A DNA stretch of 10,871 bases from Lutibacter sp. (lineage in GTDB: Bacteria > Bacteroidota > Bacteroidia > Flavobacteriales > Flavobacteriaceae). This document shows, piece by piece, positions 1 through 6,700 of the stretch (its first letter is position 1; the number at the start of each line of letters is the position of its first letter). Under the pieces are notes generated by a model that did no database searches, was not told where the DNA came from, and worked only from the letters and a program-made list of their open reading frames with translations. The stretch is taken from positions 1 through 10,871 of the forward strand of contig DPCK01000105.1 of NCBI GenBank assembly GCA_003516285.1, given 5' to 3'. The translations under genes were made by a program, and so were the position numbers.

Positions 1-24
1 TTGACTTATTAATCATAAATGAAT

Positions 25-303
25 TCATAAAACGTCATTAAATTTGGTTTCTCTGTCGAAAACACTTTTTGCAAAGGTGCAAAGCGGCGCAATTTTTAAC
101 CCTTTTTCTCTTGCAAATTCAATGGCTTTAATCACCAGTTTTTTTCCTGCCCCTTTTCCTTTTAACTTTTTATCAACTTGGGTGTGGTCAATGATTATTC
201 GATTATTTCCTGCCCAAACATAAGTCATCTCCGCCACATTTTCTCCATTTTGTTCGATAAAAAATTGGCCTTTTTTACCATTGTCTTTTTGTTGTATTTC
301 CAT
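25..303 (-). CDS. Small GNAT-type N-acetyltransferase (COG2388/NATD1-like)
   Basis: This 92-residue protein matches in length and layout the minimal GNAT proteins of the COG2388/NATD1 type, in which a single domain binds acetyl-CoA. The visible signature is the glycine/lysine-rich pyrophosphate-binding loop KLKGKGAGKKL at about residues 47-57, followed by the helix IKAIEFAREKGLK and the segment PLCTFAKSVFDR (73-84). The ending KFNDVL resembles the usual family C-terminus. The first part (about 12-40) looks like the paired beta strands of the fold. The substrate is unknown for most of the family and cannot be read from the sequence. The gene is separated by 120 nt from the regulator gene upstream on the same strand, with an inverted repeat between them, so it may have its own promoter. 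The family call is solid; the cellular role is unknown. Confidence 0.85.
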   Translation of the reverse strand: MEIQQKDNGKKGQFFIEQNGENVAEMTYVWAGNNRIIIDHTQVDKKLKGKGAGKKLVIKAIEFAREKGLKIAPLCTFAKSVFDRETKFNDVL

Positions 304-361
304 TTATAATTATTTAAAGATGCTATTTTAAATTTAAAAAGCTGTCTAAATTGGCTTAAAA

Positions 362-397
362 ATAAACAAATCCAGAGGATTAAAAAAATTTGTTTAT
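362..397. repeat. Perfect 10-bp inverted repeat, possible weak terminator or operator
   Basis: ATAAACAAAT at 362-371 and its exact reverse complement ATTTGTTTAT at 388-397 flank a 16-nt spacer. On the minus strand the second arm met by polymerase is followed by TTTTTAAG, so the element could end the membrane protein/XRE transcript. The stem is very AT-rich and would be weak as a terminator. An operator for the acetyltransferase gene is the other option. Confidence 0.4.
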
Positions 398-423
398 CGA
401 ACAGTTATCTGATATATCCTCAT

Positions 424-621
424 TTAATTTTCCTCAAAATAAAAAATAGCTTCAATAGGCAATTTAAAGAGTTTTGAAATCCTGAAAGCTGTTGGCAAAC
501 TGGGATCAAATTTTTCCTTTTCAATGGCGTTAATTGTTTGTCGGGATACACCAATAATATCAGCCAAATCTTCCTGGGTAAAGCTGTTTTCTGCACGCAA
601 CACTTTTAGCCTGTTTTTCAT
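424..621 (-). CDS. Small XRE/Cro-type HTH regulator (COG1476-like)
   Basis: This 65-residue protein is almost nothing but one Cro/C1-type helix-turn-helix domain. Helices 2 and 3 are visible as TQEDLADIIG (15-24) and SRQTINAIEKEKF (26-38), followed by the family-typical PSLPTAFRISKLFKLPIEAIF. It belongs to the short YgzD/YozG-like repressors, which lack a sensor domain and are commonly encoded next to a small membrane protein. Here its ATG overlaps the stop codon of the upstream membrane-protein gene in an ATGA (618-621), so the two are translationally coupled. A palindrome at 1037-1054 overlaps the start of the promoter of the pair and is a plausible site for autorepression. The partner membrane protein may affect its activity, but this is inference from gene pairing only. 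Confidence 0.88.
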   Translation of the reverse strand: MKNRLKVLRAENSFTQEDLADIIGVSRQTINAIEKEKFDPSLPTAFRISKLFKLPIEAIFYFEEN

Positions 622-1010
622 ACGTATCTTCTAGTATTTATGGTGACACAAATCAAATAAGTTACCCCAATAAATAACACCAAGTTGCTTATTTCTGCCG
701 TATAGGCGATAAGATTGGTGGTGTCAAGCAAAGAATATGACAATCCGACAACAACCGTCAAACCAAGTGTTAAAGCCAACGACTCTAAATGAATTTTGCG
801 TTCCAGCTCATCAAACTTATTAAATAAGTTTCTGTTTGCGATAATCATTAAAATGCCATTGGCAAAGTTAACTGAAACTGCCAAAGCTGTTAAAATAGTG
901 TGGTCATCCCAAATGTACTTTGGCCCAAAGGTTGCAATTGCCATTGTAGCCACCCAACTCCACGTCCACGCGGCCAATTGGTAAAGATTTTTTTTTCGTG
1001 CTGTTTTCAT
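618..1010 (-). CDS. Four-helix inner-membrane protein paired with the XRE regulator
   Basis: I do not recognise a named family with certainty. The 130-residue protein begins with a short basic tail (KTARKKN) and has about four predicted membrane helices, near residues 12-34, 39-58, 78-95 and 106-124. The cytoplasmic loop between helices 2 and 3 is charged (NLFNKFDELERKIHLES, 61-77); a DE..R-type loop of this kind is seen in small membrane proteins (DUF2178-like) encoded with short XRE regulators. The gene is first in a two-gene transcript and overlaps the regulator by 4 nt. A well-formed Bacteroidota promoter lies 43 nt upstream. The membrane location is well supported. A role as a partner or target of the regulator is inferred from gene order. 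Confidence 0.75.
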   Translation of the reverse strand: MKTARKKNLYQLAAWTWSWVATMAIATFGPKYIWDDHTILTALAVSVNFANGILMIIANRNLFNKFDELERKIHLESLALTLGLTVVVGLSYSLLDTTNLIAYTAEISNLVLFIGVTYLICVTINTRRYV

Positions 1011-1036
1011 TATAATGTAATTAAAATTTGACTTTA

Positions 1037-1054
1037 TGTAATGTTTACTTTACA
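1037..1054. promoter_or_regulatory. Candidate operator of the XRE-regulated pair
   Basis: TGTAATGTTTACTTTACA matches its own reverse complement at 14 of 18 positions, and the outer TGTAA/TTACA ends are nearly perfect. It overlaps the downstream end of the -7 box at 1053-1060 and covers the likely transcription start. A repressor bound here would block initiation. Assignment to the neighbouring XRE protein is inference. Confidence 0.4.
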
Positions 1055-1082
1055 AATATATAAAATTAAATTGAAATGTCAA
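1053..1082 (-). promoter_or_regulatory. Bacteroidota-type promoter (TTG-N19-TATATTTG)
   Basis: On the minus strand TTG at 1082-1080 is followed after exactly 19 nt by TATATTTG at 1060-1053. This matches the primary-sigma consensus of Bacteroidota (TTTG near -33, TAnnTTTG near -7). Transcription would start near 1047 and give a leader of about 36 nt before the ATG at 1010. Confidence 0.65.
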
Positions 1083-1110
1083 GTCTTATTTACAAAATAA
1101 TTAAAAAATA

Positions 1111-1143
1111 AAAAAAAGTGATCCAAATACAGACCACCTTTTC
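1111..1143 (-). terminator. Intrinsic terminator downstream of katG
   Basis: Read on the minus strand, GTGGTC (1137-1132) pairs with GATCAC (1123-1118) through one G-U wobble, with an 8-nt loop. A further wobble pair and A-T pairs extend the stem outward. The second arm runs directly into a long T tract (1117-1111 and beyond). The hairpin starts about 65 nt after the katG stop codon and isolates katG from the next minus-strand unit. Confidence 0.75.
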
Positions 1144-1205
1144 AAAAAATTAGTATTCTAAAAACTTCATTCATAATGCCTTACGGCTGAACAAACAAAT
1201 TAAAA

Positions 1206-3398
1206 TTATGCCAGATCATAACGATCTCGATTCATCACTTTGGTCCAAGCCGCAACAAAATCGCGAACAAACTTCTCTTTGTTGTCATCTTGTGCATAAA
1301 CTTCAGCATAAGCTCTCAAAATGGAATTTGAACCAAAAACCAAGTCAACACGTGTGGCTGTCCATTTGGTTTCTCCGGTTTTCCTGTCCACTATCTTGTA
1401 AAGGTTGTTGCCAACAGGCTTCCACGAGTAATTCATATCCGTAAGGTTCACAAAGAAATCATTGCTTAATACACCTTCTTTTTGGGTGAATACACCGTGT
1501 TTGGAGCCTCCGTAATTGGTGCCTAAAACGCGCATTCCGCCTATTAGCACAGTCATTTCTGGAGCTGTTAGCCCCATCAATTGTGTTCTGTCAAGCATCA
1601 GTTCTTCGGGTTTTACTTCATAGTCTTTTTTCACCCAGTTTCTATAAGCATCGTGTAGCGGCTCAAGATCTGCAAATGAATCAACATCAGTCATTTCAGC
1701 TGTGGCATCACCGCGTCCTGCGTTAAAAGGTACTTTTATGTTTACTCCCGCTGCTTGAGCACCTTTTTCAACCGCAGCAGAGCCTCCCAAGACAATCAAA
1801 TCGGCCATACTTACTTTTTTATGCAAACCGGATTGAATTTCAGTAAGCTTATTCAATACTTTTTGTAAACGCTCAGGCTCATTTCCTGCCCAGTCTTTTT
1901 GTGGTGCCAAACGAATTCTGGCTCCGTTTGCCCCTCCTCTGTAGTCTGAGCCTCTAAACGTTCTTGCGCTGTCCCAAGCAGTATTGATAAGTTCTGTTTT
2001 AGACAATCCGCTGTTTAATAACGTTTGTTTTAAATCGTCAATTTCCGATTCGGTTAAGGTATAATCAACTGCAGGCACAGGATCTTGCCAGATTAAATCT
2101 TCTTGAGGTGCATCTGGACCTAGATAACGCGTTTTAGGACCAAGGTCGCGGTGGGTCAATTTAAACCAGGCTCTGGCAAAAACTTCAGTAAAATATTTTT
2201 GATCCTTGTGAAAACGCTCTGAAATTTTTCGGTATTCAGGATCCATTTTCAAGGCCATATCAGCATCCGTCATAATTGGATTTCGTCGAATGTTTGGATT
2301 GTGGGCATCAACAGGTTTGTCCTCTTCCGCAATATTAATAGGTTCATATTGCCAAGCGCCTGCCGGACTTTTCTTTAACTCCCAATCATATTTGAACAAT
2401 AAATTAAAATACTCATTGTCCCATCGCGTAGGATGTGTTGTCCAAGAACCTTCAATTCCACTTGAAACAGTATCTTCAGCATTTCCTTTCCCTTTGGGAT
2501 TCAACCATCCAAAACCTTGATCTTCCAAGTTTGCTCCCTCGGGGCTTTGGCCTAAAATTGTAGCGTCACCATTGCCGTGGCATTTACCTACCGTATGTCC
2601 GCCGGCTGCAAGCGCCACAGTTTCCTCATCATTCATCGCCATGCGCTTAAAAGTAGTGCGCACATCCTGGGCAGTTCTCAAAGGATTTGGAATACCATCA
2701 ACTCCTTCCGGATTTACATAGATGAGTCCCATTTGAACTGCGGCCAAAGGATTTTCTAAAGACTCACGATTTTGGTCACTATCATAACGATTTTTAGTTG
2801 CTGCCAGCCATTCCTTTTCCGATCCCCAATAAATATCTTTTTCGGGATGCCAGATGTCTTCACGTCCTCCCGCAAATCCAAATGTTTTCAATCCCATCGA
2901 CTCATAGGCCATATTACCTGCTAAAATGAATAAATCGGCCCAAGATATTTTGTTGCCGTATTTTTTCTTGATTGGCCATAACAATCTGCGGGATTTGTCA
3001 AGATTTACATTATCGGGCCAGCTGTTAAGCGGTGCAAAACGCTGATTTCCGGTATTGCTACCTCCACGCCCATCAGAAATTCTATAGGTTCCTGCAACGT
3101 GCCAGGCCATACGCACCATCAAGCCGCCATAGTGCCCCCAATCTGCAGGCCACCAGTCCTGGCTGTCAGTCATTAATGCTTTTAAATCCTTTTTTACAGC
3201 CTCTAAATCCAGCTTTTTGAATTCTTCAGCATAGTTAAAATCGGCTCCCAAAGGATTTGTTTTGGTGTCGTGTTGGTGTAAGATGTCGAAGTTTAACGCT
3301 TTTGGCCACCAATCCATTACCGAGTTACTTACCTCAGTATTGGCTCCGTGAACAAACGGGCACTTACCGCCTCCATTAGTTGCTTTACTATTTTCCAT
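1206..3398 (-). CDS. katG: Catalase-peroxidase KatG
   Basis: This heme enzyme dismutates hydrogen peroxide and also has peroxidase activity, protecting the cytoplasm from oxidative stress. At 730 residues it is full length for the family, with an N-terminal catalytic heme domain (to about 420) and the usual heme-free C-terminal copy. The distal triad is R96, W99 and H100 in VRMAWH, and the proximal heme ligand is H268 in AAGGHTVGKCHG. The partners of the Met-Tyr-Trp adduct needed for catalase activity are present with correct spacing: W99, Y227 (LIYVNPEG) and M253 (KRMAMND). D129 (SWPDN) and the mobile arginine R417 (HRDLGP) are also conserved. No key residue is missing, so the enzyme should be active. 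It stands alone, with 527 nt upstream and a terminator downstream. On the minus strand TTTATTTG (3436-3429) is a possible degenerate -7 box; I found no convincing OxyR site. Confidence 0.98.
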   Translation of the reverse strand: MENSKATNGGGKCPFVHGANTEVSNSVMDWWPKALNFDILHQHDTKTNPLGADFNYAEEFKKLDLEAVKKDLKALMTDSQDWWPADWGHYGGLMVRMAWHVAGTYRISDGRGGSNTGNQRFAPLNSWPDNVNLDKSRRLLWPIKKKYGNKISWADLFILAGNMAYESMGLKTFGFAGGREDIWHPEKDIYWGSEKEWLAATKNRYDSDQNRESLENPLAAVQMGLIYVNPEGVDGIPNPLRTAQDVRTTFKRMAMNDEETVALAAGGHTVGKCHGNGDATILGQSPEGANLEDQGFGWLNPKGKGNAEDTVSSGIEGSWTTHPTRWDNEYFNLLFKYDWELKKSPAGAWQYEPINIAEEDKPVDAHNPNIRRNPIMTDADMALKMDPEYRKISERFHKDQKYFTEVFARAWFKLTHRDLGPKTRYLGPDAPQEDLIWQDPVPAVDYTLTESEIDDLKQTLLNSGLSKTELINTAWDSARTFRGSDYRGGANGARIRLAPQKDWAGNEPERLQKVLNKLTEIQSGLHKKVSMADLIVLGGSAAVEKGAQAAGVNIKVPFNAGRGDATAEMTDVDSFADLEPLHDAYRNWVKKDYEVKPEELMLDRTQLMGLTAPEMTVLIGGMRVLGTNYGGSKHGVFTQKEGVLSNDFFVNLTDMNYSWKPVGNNLYKIVDRKTGETKWTATRVDLVFGSNSILRAYAEVYAQDDNKEKFVRDFVAAWTKVMNRDRYDLA

Positions 3399-3839
3399 AT
3401 TTTCCCTATTTTAAAATTTGTAGCTATACAAATAAACATATTTGGAATCATATTTTTACATAAATTTAAATTATAAAATCTATATAATTATAAGAAAAAT
3501 TTATATTATTCACAGGCGCCCGATTCTTAATTCCAGCGAAGTTAAAAAGATATTATTTGTCAATTAACAAGATAATCAGTTTTCAACAAAACCTATATTT
3601 ACGCTATAAAATGAATAAAACTGCGAGAAAATCCCAAATATTTATTCCATAAATTTAAGTATTTTTTCGGGAATTAAGCACAAAAATTTGTAAAAAACAG
3701 TTGTAATTCTTTTAAAAAGCAAATTCTAAAAAAATAACAATTTTCATTTTACCTCAAAAAAACGCAAAGGGCCAAAATGAATCTTGAATGATGGATTATA
3801 AATTATCTGGTTACAATTTTTAATTATTAATTGAAGCTG
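3399..3839. other. Long AT-rich intergenic region upstream of katG
   Basis: No convincing gene is visible on either strand. Every open frame I found is very short and has no recognisable composition. The end next to katG (about 3399-3480) should hold its promoter and leader; on the minus strand TTTATTTG at 3436-3429 is one base away from TAnnTTTG, but I see no clear -33 element. The middle contains scattered A and T runs and a short GC-richer patch near 3512-3540. I see no tRNA or rRNA. A small RNA cannot be excluded by eye. Confidence 0.6.
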
Positions 3840-3920
3840 CGTTAGGGATTGCGCGACCTGTTTGAGCGCATTTTTAGCTGTTTTTCACAACTAAAAAACG
3901 CGAGTAGCAAAAGCCCGACG
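3840..3920. repeat. REP-like long imperfect hairpin after the DUF4153 gene
   Basis: Nested pairs of complementary blocks form one 81-nt hairpin: CGT/ACG (3840-3842 with 3918-3920), GGG/CCC (3845-3847 with 3914-3916), TTGC/GCAA (3849-3852 with 3907-3910), GCG/CGC (3866-3868 with 3899-3901) and TTTTTAG/CTAAAAA (3871-3877 with 3891-3897), with a 13-nt loop. The outer parts are GC-rich compared with the surroundings. It begins 5 nt beyond the DUF4153 stop codon. From memory, flavobacterial genomes carry many similar gene-end elements with GTTAGGGATTG and AGCCCGAC ends, so this is probably one copy of a dispersed repeat, perhaps also acting as a transcript end. No second copy is in this window. 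Confidence 0.6.
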
Positions 3921-3925
3921 TCTAA

Positions 3926-5215
3926 TTATTTAAAATTAAAAAGCAACGGAAAAAGGAAGGTTACCAAGGCGGTCCAAATGCCATAAATCGGGATAAATAA
4001 GGCGATCACATTTTCAACTTTTTGCACTTCGGATTTTCCTTTCAGAATCAAAAATAATTTATGCGCCACTAAAATGAGGTTGATGAATATCAGCAAATTG
4101 GCACCTAAAACTGCGATTCTATTTGGCGTTATTCCAAATTCCACCAGGCGGAATGCGATGGCCGAAAGCGCCAAACCATTTAAAATAATGGTGAGTGCGG
4201 AAAGTCCGAATAAAAAGAAGATATTCCATTTTTCATTGGCGTTTTTTGTTGCAGCTGTTACTGAAAAAAGAATAATGGCCATTACGCCAATCAATAATGC
4301 ATTAAATATTATCAAAAAATTTCGGTCGTTGTAGATGTTTTTCCCTGTGTAAATGATGGCGGACAGAAAAATCAAAAGCATTACAAAAACAATGGGCGTA
4401 AATATTCTTGCAATTACTGGGGAAATTTTATTCACCAATTGCGGATTGTTCCGAACCAGATAGGTGGCCAAAATAGGGATTGCAGGCGCTCCCCAAACTG
4501 CAATATGCTGCGCGAAAAAATCTTCAATTTTGAGACCGATCAATTCGAATAATCCAATGGTAATTCCGGTAAATAAAATACCCGAAAGCACCATAACGGC
4601 CGTCATTACCACAAAATCTCCATTGAATCGGAGGAAATCAATTTTCTTTTGGCTGTCGTTTATATGACCGCCCACAAAAGTATAGCCCACTAAAGTCCAT
4701 AAAAATATAGGCAAATGAATGCAGGCCAAAATAATGGAATCACTTTTATCGTTATCGGGCAAAAAATTAATGTAGAATACCGACAACATAATAGCGATGA
4801 GCGGAAACAACAATTTATTGATTCCGAGATTTTGTTTATAAGCAAAATAGGCGGTTAGCATAGGAAATACAATAAATCCAATATTGCGCGGAAAAAAGAA
4901 ATCCTCGTTTATGCTAAAAAATTGCGGAATTTGCGCAATAAGTCCGGCGATAAATATCATAACACCCACAAAAATTAGGTCGGTTTTGTGTCCCCAAAAA
5001 ATTTCTTCCTGCGTATAATTGAGTCTTTCGTACCAAATTTGTGCGGTTGAATTTTCTTTAATAGTTGGATAAATTGCATTAAAAACCCTTTGAAAAGCTG
5101 TTTTGTTTTTCCTGTATAATTTTTCGAGCTGGCCTGGATTGTGAATGTTTTGCGTGATTTCTGCCTTCAAATTGGCCAATTCATCCTCCAATTGGGTTTT
5201 GGTAATTGTTGCCAT
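3926..5215 (-). CDS. DUF4153 family polytopic membrane protein
   Basis: This 429-residue protein has a soluble, charged N-terminal segment (about 1-75, partly helical with possible coiled-coil character) and then about eleven hydrophobic membrane segments from residue 80 to the C-terminus. The segment RLVEFGITPNRIAVL (356-370) is the most recognisable DUF4153 signature, a conserved G-(L/I)-T-P-x-R loop before a membrane helix. The biochemical function of the family is unknown. The gene is last in a minus-strand set of three, 49 nt after the winged-helix regulator gene and probably co-transcribed with it and the upstream membrane protein. Trios like this recur, to my knowledge, in Bacteroidota, which suggests a joint envelope-related role. 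That role is inference; the family assignment is good. Confidence 0.85.
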   Translation of the reverse strand: MATITKTQLEDELANLKAEITQNIHNPGQLEKLYRKNKTAFQRVFNAIYPTIKENSTAQIWYERLNYTQEEIFWGHKTDLIFVGVMIFIAGLIAQIPQFFSINEDFFFPRNIGFIVFPMLTAYFAYKQNLGINKLLFPLIAIMLSVFYINFLPDNDKSDSIILACIHLPIFLWTLVGYTFVGGHINDSQKKIDFLRFNGDFVVMTAVMVLSGILFTGITIGLFELIGLKIEDFFAQHIAVWGAPAIPILATYLVRNNPQLVNKISPVIARIFTPIVFVMLLIFLSAIIYTGKNIYNDRNFLIIFNALLIGVMAIILFSVTAATKNANEKWNIFFLFGLSALTIILNGLALSAIAFRLVEFGITPNRIAVLGANLLIFINLILVAHKLFLILKGKSEVQKVENVIALFIPIYGIWTALVTFLFPLLFNFK

Positions 5216-5264
5216 AGTATTTGGTTTTAGATGTTTTTTGTTGTTTAAAATCGATTAAATAAAA

Positions 5265-5564
5265 TCAGTTCGACAGGTCAATTAAGCGCTCAAGTGCGTC
5301 AATATGTTCACTAAAAGCTTTTTTTCCAGTGTTTGTTGTAGCGTATGAAGTGTTTGGTTTTTTTCCGATAAATTGTTTTTTAATGTCGATATATTTTAAT
5401 TTTTCCAAAGCATTTAAATGACTCGCCAAATTGCCGTCAGTAATGTTCAACTGCGCTTTCAGCGTGGCAAAATCAACAAAATCATTCACCAGAAGGATTG
5501 ACATAATGCCCAACCGCATCCTGCTTTCAAATGCCTTATTTAAATCATCAATATAATTTTTCAC
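5265..5564 (-). CDS. Winged-helix transcriptional regulator (HTH_34 type), GTG start
   Basis: The 99-residue protein fits the short winged-helix family PF13601 (HTH_34), related to MarR/ArsR regulators. Residues 10-30 (KAFESRMRLGIMSILLVNDFV) form the first helices, TDGNLASHLNALEKLKYI (42-59) is the recognition-helix region, and KKQFIGKKPNTSYATTNTGKKAF (62-84) is the wing followed by the family-typical T-x-x-G-K/R-x-A-F. There is no separate ligand domain. The start is a GTG at 5564-5562, inside a GTGA overlap with the stop of the upstream gene; the next in-frame ATG lies within the domain, so GTG is strongly preferred. It is co-transcribed with membrane proteins on both sides. A perfect palindrome at 6218-6236 in the operon promoter is its likely target. 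Confidence 0.87.
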   Translation of the reverse strand: MKNYIDDLNKAFESRMRLGIMSILLVNDFVDFATLKAQLNITDGNLASHLNALEKLKYIDIKKQFIGKKPNTSYATTNTGKKAFSEHIDALERLIDLSN

Positions 5565-6199
5565 CGCTCGTGTTTAAAATAAATTTTCATGCCGTAAAAC
5601 AAGTGCAGTACCCCAAACCCAAATGCCCAAAAAAGCAATCCGTATTCCATAAATATTGAGGCTACAAGGCCCACAGCCACTTCAATAATGCCTAAATAAC
5701 GGATGTCATTTATGGTATATTTGCTGGCATTTATCAATGCCAATCCGTAAAAAATTAAGGTTGCCGGTGCCATTAAAGCAACATAACCGTGATGCCATAA
5801 AATAAGGCCATAAACACCGCCTGCTGCCAGAGGAATAAGCATATTTATCAAAAGTCGGGATGCTGTGGCGTCCCATACAGCCAAACCCCGTTTTTTAGCA
5901 TTTCTGACAGCAAAAAAAATAGCTGTAAAAAGGGACAAAACCAACACCACCATAAAATCGGCAAACAGAAATGAATAAACAGCAGATTCTTTCGCCAAAG
6001 TTTGCCCGACAGCAAATTGATAATATCGCGGCTCAATTAAACCAATCCCGAGGAATAGGTATGCGGCTGCAACGCCCGTTATTGCAAACATCCCAACTAT
6101 AATCCCCGCTATGCCGCTAAGGGATAAGAACCTTGAGGAACGCTCCATTAAATTGCGTATTTCCCTCAGTTCATTTAACTGATCTTGTTTTTTCTCCAT
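5561..6199 (-). CDS. Six-helix membrane protein, first gene of the HTH_34/DUF4153 operon
   Basis: I cannot give this 212-residue protein a named function. After a charged cytoplasmic N-terminus (1-23, EKKQDQLNELREIRNLMERS) it has about six membrane helices, near 26-52, 77-97, 114-134, 140-157, 167-184 and 187-205, and ends in a short basic tail (KIYFKHER). The C-terminal stretch from about 167 to 205 (RYLGIIEVAVGL and EYGLLFWAFGFGVLH) looks like the most conserved part of similar Bacteroidota proteins encoded beside HTH_34 regulators. The gene overlaps the regulator gene by 4 nt, so translation is coupled. It has a recognisable promoter with a palindrome across the -7 box. It may be a sensor, a partner or the regulated product of the regulator; the sequence does not decide. 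Confidence 0.78.
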   Translation of the reverse strand: MEKKQDQLNELREIRNLMERSSRFLSLSGIAGIIVGMFAITGVAAAYLFLGIGLIEPRYYQFAVGQTLAKESAVYSFLFADFMVVLVLSLFTAIFFAVRNAKKRGLAVWDATASRLLINMLIPLAAGGVYGLILWHHGYVALMAPATLIFYGLALINASKYTINDIRYLGIIEVAVGLVASIFMEYGLLFWAFGFGVLHLFYGMKIYFKHER

Positions 6200-6217
6200 C
6201 TATTTTAAAATTAAAAG

Positions 6218-6236
6218 TACTTTGAATTACAAAGTA
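6218..6236. promoter_or_regulatory. Perfect palindromic operator candidate for the HTH_34 operon
   Basis: TACTTTGAATTACAAAGTA consists of two perfect 7-bp arms (6218-6224 and 6230-6236) around a 5-nt spacer. It lies 18 nt upstream of the first ATG of the operon, over the -7 box and the likely start site. The size and symmetry suit a dimeric winged-helix repressor, most simply the HTH_34 protein encoded two genes on. Sequence symmetry is direct; the partner is inferred. Confidence 0.6.
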
Positions 6237-6261
6237 ATAAATAAATTAAATATCCACCAAA
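6230..6261 (-). promoter_or_regulatory. Promoter of the HTH_34/DUF4153 operon (TTTG-N20-TTACTTTG)
   Basis: On the minus strand TTTG at 6261-6258 is followed after 20 nt by TTACTTTG at 6237-6230, one base away from TAnnTTTG. The implied start near 6224 gives a leader of about 25 nt. The -7 box is embedded in the palindrome at 6218-6236, as expected for a repressible promoter. Confidence 0.5.
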
Positions 6262-6360
6262 TAAATTCCGATTAATTTTTCTTGATTTTACGAATAAAGT
6301 TGATGTGAATTGCATAACCCTAATTGATTATTTAATACAAATTTGCTTTTATATGAATTT

Positions 6361-6392
6361 ATATATTATAACATCATAATATTATAATATAT
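6361..6392. promoter_or_regulatory. Palindromic operator candidate upstream of the first ArsR gene
   Basis: Perfect 11-bp arms ATATATTATAA (6361-6371) and TTATAATATAT (6382-6392) flank a 10-nt spacer. The right arm overlaps a -7-like box, TATATTTG at 6388-6395, and TTA at 6366-6368 sits 19 nt before it where TTG would be expected. ArsR-family repressors bind such long palindromes over promoters. The region is extremely AT-rich, which lowers the significance of the match. Confidence 0.5.
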
Positions 6393-6418
6393 TTGTATTT
6401 TAATATAAACAAACCTAT

Positions 6419-6700
6419 ATGTCAAAAATTGATTACATAAAAACAAGCGAAATATTTAAAGCACTTTCAAACCCGATACGACTTCAAATGGTTGATTTTT
6501 TATTGGATGACGAATGTTGCGTGACCGATGTGGTAAATGAGCTTGGAATTTCACAGTCCGCATCCTCCCAGCACTTATCAATCCTGAAAAACAGCGGAAT
6601 TGTATATCCCGAAAAACACGGCACAAGAACCTGTTATAAAGTAAACAATAAGTTAACTAAAGAAATAATAAACCTTTTAAAAAAAATCAATAATGATTAA
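6419..6700 (+). CDS. ArsR/SmtB-family repressor
   Basis: This 93-residue protein is a complete ArsR-type winged helix. FKALSNPIRLQMVDFLLDD (13-31) is the typical opening, the recognition helix lies in SQSASSQHLSILKNSGIV (45-62), and the wing follows at about 63-75. ArsR proteins are dimeric repressors that leave DNA when metals, oxidants or sulfane sulfur bind. Cysteines are C33 and C34 in DECCVTDV, at the position of the ELCVCD metal box of the alpha-3 type, and C72 in the wing. The box has the pair CC instead of C-x-C, so the inducer is uncertain; both a thiophilic metal and a reactive sulfur species are possible. It overlaps the DUF302 gene by 8 nt. The palindrome just upstream suggests autoregulation. 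Confidence 0.92.
   Translation: MSKIDYIKTSEIFKALSNPIRLQMVDFLLDDECCVTDVVNELGISQSASSQHLSILKNSGIVYPEKHGTRTCYKVNNKLTKEIINLLKKINND

Noticed and set aside
326..339. TTTTAAATTTAAAA palindrome as a specific operator
   Set aside because: It consists only of A and T in an AT-rich leader, so symmetry alone is weak evidence; mentioned only as part of a wider imperfect palindrome.
796..984. Open frame on the plus strand opposite the four-helix membrane protein gene
   Set aside because: It is antisense to a gene with a promoter and a coupled partner, has no recognisable domain, and its composition mirrors the other strand.
1206..3398. Possible inactivation or frameshift of katG
   Set aside because: The frame is intact over 730 codons and all catalytic, adduct and heme-ligand residues are present.
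3399..3480. OxyR-type operator upstream of katG
   Set aside because: Some ATAG/CTAT-like pieces occur near 3404-3427, but the spacing of the four-part OxyR site is not met.
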